Origin: Erwinia piriflorinigrans CFBP 5888 | GTDB taxonomy: Bacteria > Pseudomonadota > Gammaproteobacteria > Enterobacterales > Enterobacteriaceae | Direction of reading: 5' to 3' | Length of the DNA stretch: 64,000 bases | NCBI RefSeq assembly: GCF_001050515.1 | Contig: NZ_CAHS01000015.1 | Span: 62,001 to 126,000 of the forward strand | In this document: positions 60,846 through 64,000 of the stretch, piece after piece | How the letters are laid out: each line of letters starts with the position of its first letter | How positions within the stretch are numbered: position 1 is the stretch's first letter | Notes under the pieces: model-generated | The model's input: only the letters and a program-made list of their open reading frames with translations | Database searches by the model: none | What the model was told of the DNA's origin: nothing | Position numbers and translations under genes: made by a program

Positions 60846-61426
60846 CAGAACTTAACCAACCCGGCAAAGCCCATAAACGCCAGCGCCATCAGGCCAGCGG
60901 TGACCAGGGCAATCGACGAACCTTTAAAGGGCGCAGGCACATCGGCCAGCACCAGACGTTCGCGCACTCCGGCGAACAGTACCATCACCAGCGAGAACCC
61001 GATGGAGGCGCTGAAGCCGTAGATGGCGGCCTGCATAAAGGTATGATTGAGATTAACGCTCAACAGCGGCACGCCCAGTACGGCGCAGTTTGTGGTGATA
61101 AGCGGTAGGAAAATACCCAGCAGGCGATAGAGATCGGGGCTGGTTTTGCGAACCACCATTTCAGTGAACTGCACGACGACGGCAATCACCAGAATGTAGG
61201 CCATCGTTCGCAGGTAAACGAGATCTAACGGCAGCAGGATCAGGTGATTCACCAGCCATGCACAGATCGAGGCCAGAGTAATAACAAATGTGGTGGCGAG
61301 TCCCATGCCAATAGCCGTCTCCAGTTTTTTGGAAACGCCCATAAAAGGACAGAGGCCGAGAAACTTCACTAAAACGAAGTTATTCACCAGCACTGTGCCA
61401 ATAAAAAGTAGCAGGTATTCGGTCAT
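60845..61426 (-). CDS. rsxA: Electron transport complex subunit RsxA
   Basis: Integral membrane subunit, 193 residues and about six helices, paralogue of Rsx[21 protein letters not shown] (about 15-34) and [20 protein letters not shown] (about 105-124) are family hallmarks. The ATG at 61426 follows CAGGCGTAAC, a weak site. It heads rsxABCDGE-nth on the minus strand. I saw no SoxS box in the 126 bases up to ydgK. Confidence 0.96.
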   Translation of the reverse strand: MTEYLLLFIGTVLVNNFVLVKFLGLCPFMGVSKKLETAIGMGLATTFVITLASICAWLVNHLILLPLDLVYLRTMAYILVIAVVVQFTEMVVRKTSPDLYRLLGIFLPLITTNCAVLGVPLLSVNLNHTFMQAAIYGFSASIGFSLVMVLFAGVRERLVLADVPAPFKGSSIALVTAGLMALAFMGFAGLVKF

Positions 61427-61552
61427 TGTTACGCCTGAAATAGAGATAAAACCGGGTTATTATCGGATATTGCTCACCCGACCACAACCGCTGCACGCAA
61501 TGCGCCGTTTGCCAGCGCACTCAGGATTAAATTTTTGTCGCTTTATTGACCA

Positions 61553-61993
61553 TCAGGATTCAATGAAAGTCGATTTTACACGCCGGGAACGTTTGAAATA
61601 CGGCACCAGCACGCTGGCTGCCAGCAGGGCAATCAAGAGCGTGCGTATTGCTGTGCCGTCAGTCACCGGAGAGAAGGCAAAGGTTTTTAACGCCAGAACC
61701 ACGCTTAACAGCAGCCAGATAATGTAGTGACGAGGCAGACGTCGTGAACGCTTGCAGAATATCCATGTCACCCACGCACTGTAGGCCCATACCACTATTG
61801 AGGTTATCAGCGAAGCTGCCCACTGCAACAACGCGCCATGGGGAGGATTGAACAGTGCCTGACGCATGGCCGGATCGAACAGGGCGCTTAAGTACATTGC
61901 CATCACCAGCGCGCTGGTAAGCAGCGTCATTATCAGCCAGGCCAGTGGCACCAGCAGCCAACCGCCGAGGCGGGTTTGAGGATCTACAGCCAC
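61553..61993 (-). CDS. ydgK: DUF2569 membrane protein YdgK
   Basis: A 146-residue inner-membrane protein (DUF2569), orthologue of E. coli YdgK by position beside rsxA and by sequence pattern. Four hydrophobic segments are visible (about 13-37, 52-75, 82-105 and 108-133). The start RLGGWLLVPLAWLIMTLL is typical. Function is unknown. In E. coli cnu (ydgT) and blr lie further on; here araBA comes next, so the backbone order ends at this gene. Confidence 0.88.
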   Translation of the reverse strand: MAVDPQTRLGGWLLVPLAWLIMTLLTSALVMAMYLSALFDPAMRQALFNPPHGALLQWAASLITSIVVWAYSAWVTWIFCKRSRRLPRHYIIWLLLSVVLALKTFAFSPVTDGTAIRTLLIALLAASVLVPYFKRSRRVKSTFIES

Positions 61994-62348
61994 ATCTTGT
62001 CCTTATCCGACTGACAGGGTCAGCCATTGACAGCAAAAAGCAGGTTACCGTGCGGCAACCTGCGGGAAAGGCGCGATTATACGTAATATCGCTGTGCAGG
62101 TCATTACCGGGGTTTTACTGGAAGCATCTGAAATATTTTGCCAGATGCGCCGTATTTATAAAGCTTAAAAGCTGGCCAGTATAGGGTGATGATAAGCAAA
62201 GGCCAGCGGGTTTGGCTGAAAAAAACCACCGGATAAGGCAGGTTAAGCCGAAGTAAGCGCTGGGAAGGGGGGGCACCGTGCGGCTGGTGGGGGCAAGTGA
62301 AACGTTTGAAGAACCGAAGCGTGGCCCGGTTCTTCAAAAAACAGATCG
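61994..62348. other. ydgK-araA gap
   Basis: 355 bases where the E. coli-like order gives way to the arabinose genes. It has a GCAGGTT/AACCTGC hairpin near 62041-62064 upstream of ydgK and the araA hairpin at 62305-62338. araD, which follows araA in E. coli, is absent. No mobile element end is seen. Confidence 0.55.
62305..62338. terminator. Hairpin after araA
   Basis: TTTGAAGAACCG and CGGTTCTTCAAA form a perfect 12-bp stem with a 10-base loop, 11 bases past the araA stop. No T-run follows on the minus strand, but the stem is strong enough to end or protect the araBA message. Confidence 0.65.
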
Positions 62349-63854
62349 TTAACGTGGATTCAGACGGTAATAAGCCTCATTCCAGCGCAGCGCATCGCGC
62401 AGGCCGTGCAGAGTGGTCTGCTCGTCTATGACCAGCACCTCAATCCCCTGCATCTCGCCGTACAGCCGCAGATCGTCAACCGTCAGCGCCTGACTGAATA
62501 CCGTATGATGTGCGCCGCCGCCGAGTATCCATGCCTCTGACGCGGTGGCCAGCGACGGTTTTGCACGCCATAGCGCACGCGCTACCGGCAGCCTCGGCAG
62601 CGCCTGTGGTGGCTTAACGGCATCCACCACATTGACCAGCAGACGGTAACGATCGCCCAGATCAATCATGCTGGCATTGACTGCCTGCCCCGCTGGAGCC
62701 GAAAAGATCAGCCGCGCCGGATCGGCCTTGCCGCCGATACCAAGCGGCTGAACATCCAGTAGCGGCCTGTCTTCACTGGCGATGCTCGGACACACCTCCA
62801 GCATATGCGAACCAAGCACCAGATCGTTACCCGGTGCAAAGTGATAGGTGTAATCCTCCATAAACGAGGTGCCGCCCGCAAGGTCCCCGGCCATCACTTT
62901 ACAGATATGCAGCAGGGCGGCGGTCTTCCAGTCGCCTTCACCGGCAAAGCCATAACCCTGCTGCATCAGGCGCTGTACCGCCAGGCCGGGCAGCTGCGTC
63001 ATGCCGTGCAGCGTCTGAAAGTTAGTGGTAAACGCCTTGCAGTCTTCATCATCAAGAAAACGCTTTATGCCCAGCTCAATACGCGCAGCGTCCAGCACGT
63101 TCTGGCGCTTAGCACCGTTGATTGCCGTGACGGCGGTGAACTCATAGCGGCTTTCGTACTCGTCAACCAGCGCATTCACATCGCCATCTTTGACCTGGTT
63201 GATGATCTCCACTAAATCACCGACGCCCCAGCCATTCACCGAGTAACCAAACTGGATCTGCGCAGCCACCTTATCGCCCTCGGTAACCGCCACTTCGCGC
63301 ATATTATCGCCGAAGCGCGCGACCTTGAGCTGTCGGCTGGCCTGCAAGGCTGCCGCCGTACGCATCCACTGGCCGATACGCAGCTGGGCGCGTTCATCCT
63401 GCCAGTGTCCTGTAACCACCTGATGCGGCAGGCGCATACGTGCGCCGATAAAACCGAATTCACGCCCGCCGTGGGCGGTCTGATTCAGGTTCATAAAGTC
63501 CATATCCATGCTGTCCCACGGAATTTCGGCGTTGAACTGGGTATGAAACTGCAACAGCGGTTTATGCAGGATCGACAGACCGCCGATCCACATTTTGGCC
63601 GGTGAAAAGGTGTGCAGCCACGTAATGATGCCAAAACAATCGCTGTCATAATTGGCCTCACGACACAGGGCCAGGGCTTCGTCAGGGGTTTTGACCAGCG
63701 GTCGGATTTGCAGCCTGAAGGGCAGTTTACCAGAGCGGTTTAAGCCATCCACCACCTGCTGTCCATGTAGCTCTACCTGGCGCAGGGTTTCGGCACCGTA
63801 CAGGTGTTGAGTACCAATGACAAACCAGACGCTGCGGTTATTTATCTGTGTCAT
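62349..63854 (-). CDS. araA: L-arabinose isomerase
   Basis: Converts L-arabinose to L-ribulose, first step of arabinose use. 501 residues, one more than E. coli. Landmarks: [19 protein letters not shown] (about 9-27), [20 protein letters not shown] (about 118-137), [17 protein letters not shown] (about 304-320, catalytic Glu306 region) and [10 protein letters not shown] (Glu333, His350 in the following segment). The start lies three bases after the araB stop. It is the second gene of araBA; araD is missing downstream. Confidence 0.96.
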   Translation of the reverse strand: MTQINNRSVWFVIGTQHLYGAETLRQVELHGQQVVDGLNRSGKLPFRLQIRPLVKTPDEALALCREANYDSDCFGIITWLHTFSPAKMWIGGLSILHKPLLQFHTQFNAEIPWDSMDMDFMNLNQTAHGGREFGFIGARMRLPHQVVTGHWQDERAQLRIGQWMRTAAALQASRQLKVARFGDNMREVAVTEGDKVAAQIQFGYSVNGWGVGDLVEIINQVKDGDVNALVDEYESRYEFTAVTAINGAKRQNVLDAARIELGIKRFLDDEDCKAFTTNFQTLHGMTQLPGLAVQRLMQQGYGFAGEGDWKTAALLHICKVMAGDLAGGTSFMEDYTYHFAPGNDLVLGSHMLEVCPSIASEDRPLLDVQPLGIGGKADPARLIFSAPAGQAVNASMIDLGDRYRLLVNVVDAVKPPQALPRLPVARALWRAKPSLATASEAWILGGGAHHTVFSQALTVDDLRLYGEMQGIEVLVIDEQTTLHGLRDALRWNEAYYRLNPR

Positions 63855-63857
63855 ACA

Positions 63858-64000
63858 TCATTCCTTACTGACGGATAGTGGGGCGGGTGCAAATAGCGGT
63901 TCGGCCATGTCGCACCAGTCAAGGTAACGTTGATAAAGCGGCTGGAAACGAAGAACGCGTTCCGGATCGGGTTGCAGGGTTTGCGCCAGTGGACTGGCCA
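63858..64000 (-). CDS. araB: L-ribulokinase, C-terminal fragment (gene continues beyond window)
   Basis: Only the last 46 codons are inside the window. The segment QTLQPDPERVLRFQPLYQRY lines up with the C-terminal QTLQP...F..LY.RY pattern of E. coli AraB as I remember it, and the next gene downstream is araA, three bases away. AraB phosphorylates L-ribulose. The upstream regulator and promoter lie outside the window. Confidence 0.85.
   Translation of the reverse strand, partial: ASPLAQTLQPDPERVLRFQPLYQRYLDWCDMAEPLFAPAPLSVSKE

Overview
The window is chromosomal backbone from an enterobacterium of the Erwinia/Pantoea type (Erwiniaceae). Most proteins match Escherichia coli K-12 orthologues from memory over full length, and the order follows the E. 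coli ppsA-suf-lpp-pykF-purR-slyA-tyrS-rsx stretch. That order is broken by losses (ldtE, sodB, ydhP, lhr, mliC) and gains (hmuSTUV, eptA plus a reductase/LysR pair, betIBA, araBA). There is no insertion sequence, prophage, CRISPR array or rRNA. Family names rest on recalled homology and visible motifs; no database was searched.

Layout. 1-3411: minus-strand haem import operon hmuSTUV (hmuV cut by the window edge) behind a near-perfect Fur box. 3569-8443: aroH, ppsR and divergent ppsA with a Cra-like site. 8526-8632: small RNA RprA with an RcsB-like box, then ydiK and ydiJ. 13435-19907: a 134-residue gene of unknown function with a Fur box, divergent from sufABCDSE. 20191-22141: lpp and pykF. 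22494-22897: three tRNA-Val(GAC) genes. 23045-30131: mdtK, ribE, cfa, punC/punR, purR. 30534-35203: mepH, grxD, rnt, gloA, nemA, nemR. 35239-38647: eptA, an NmrA-like reductase and a LysR regulator, absent from this place in E. coli. 38689-44023: ydhL, a hendecad-repeat coiled-coil membrane protein, ydhKJI, slyA and slyB. 44304-50879: anmK, pdxH, tyrS, pdxY, gstA, dtpA. 51430-55189: betIBA (choline to glycine betaine). 55281-61426: rsxABCDGE-nth. 61553-64000: ydgK, araA and the end of araB.

How it works together. Iron and redox homeostasis dominate: Fur-controlled haem uptake, Fe-S assembly (Suf), monothiol glutaredoxin GrxD, the Rsx electron-transfer complex that keeps SoxR reduced, and electrophile detoxification (NemRA-GloA). 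Central carbon flux is set by the opposed pair PpsA/PykF, both with Cra-like operators. Envelope functions include Lpp, MepH, SlyB, EptA, Cfa and the envelope-stress RNA RprA. Osmoprotection comes from betIBA.

No clearly new multi-gene system is visible. The best unexplained items are the Fur-box gene beside suf, the hendecad coiled-coil protein downstream of ydhK, and a 22-bp perfect palindrome separating sufS from sufE.
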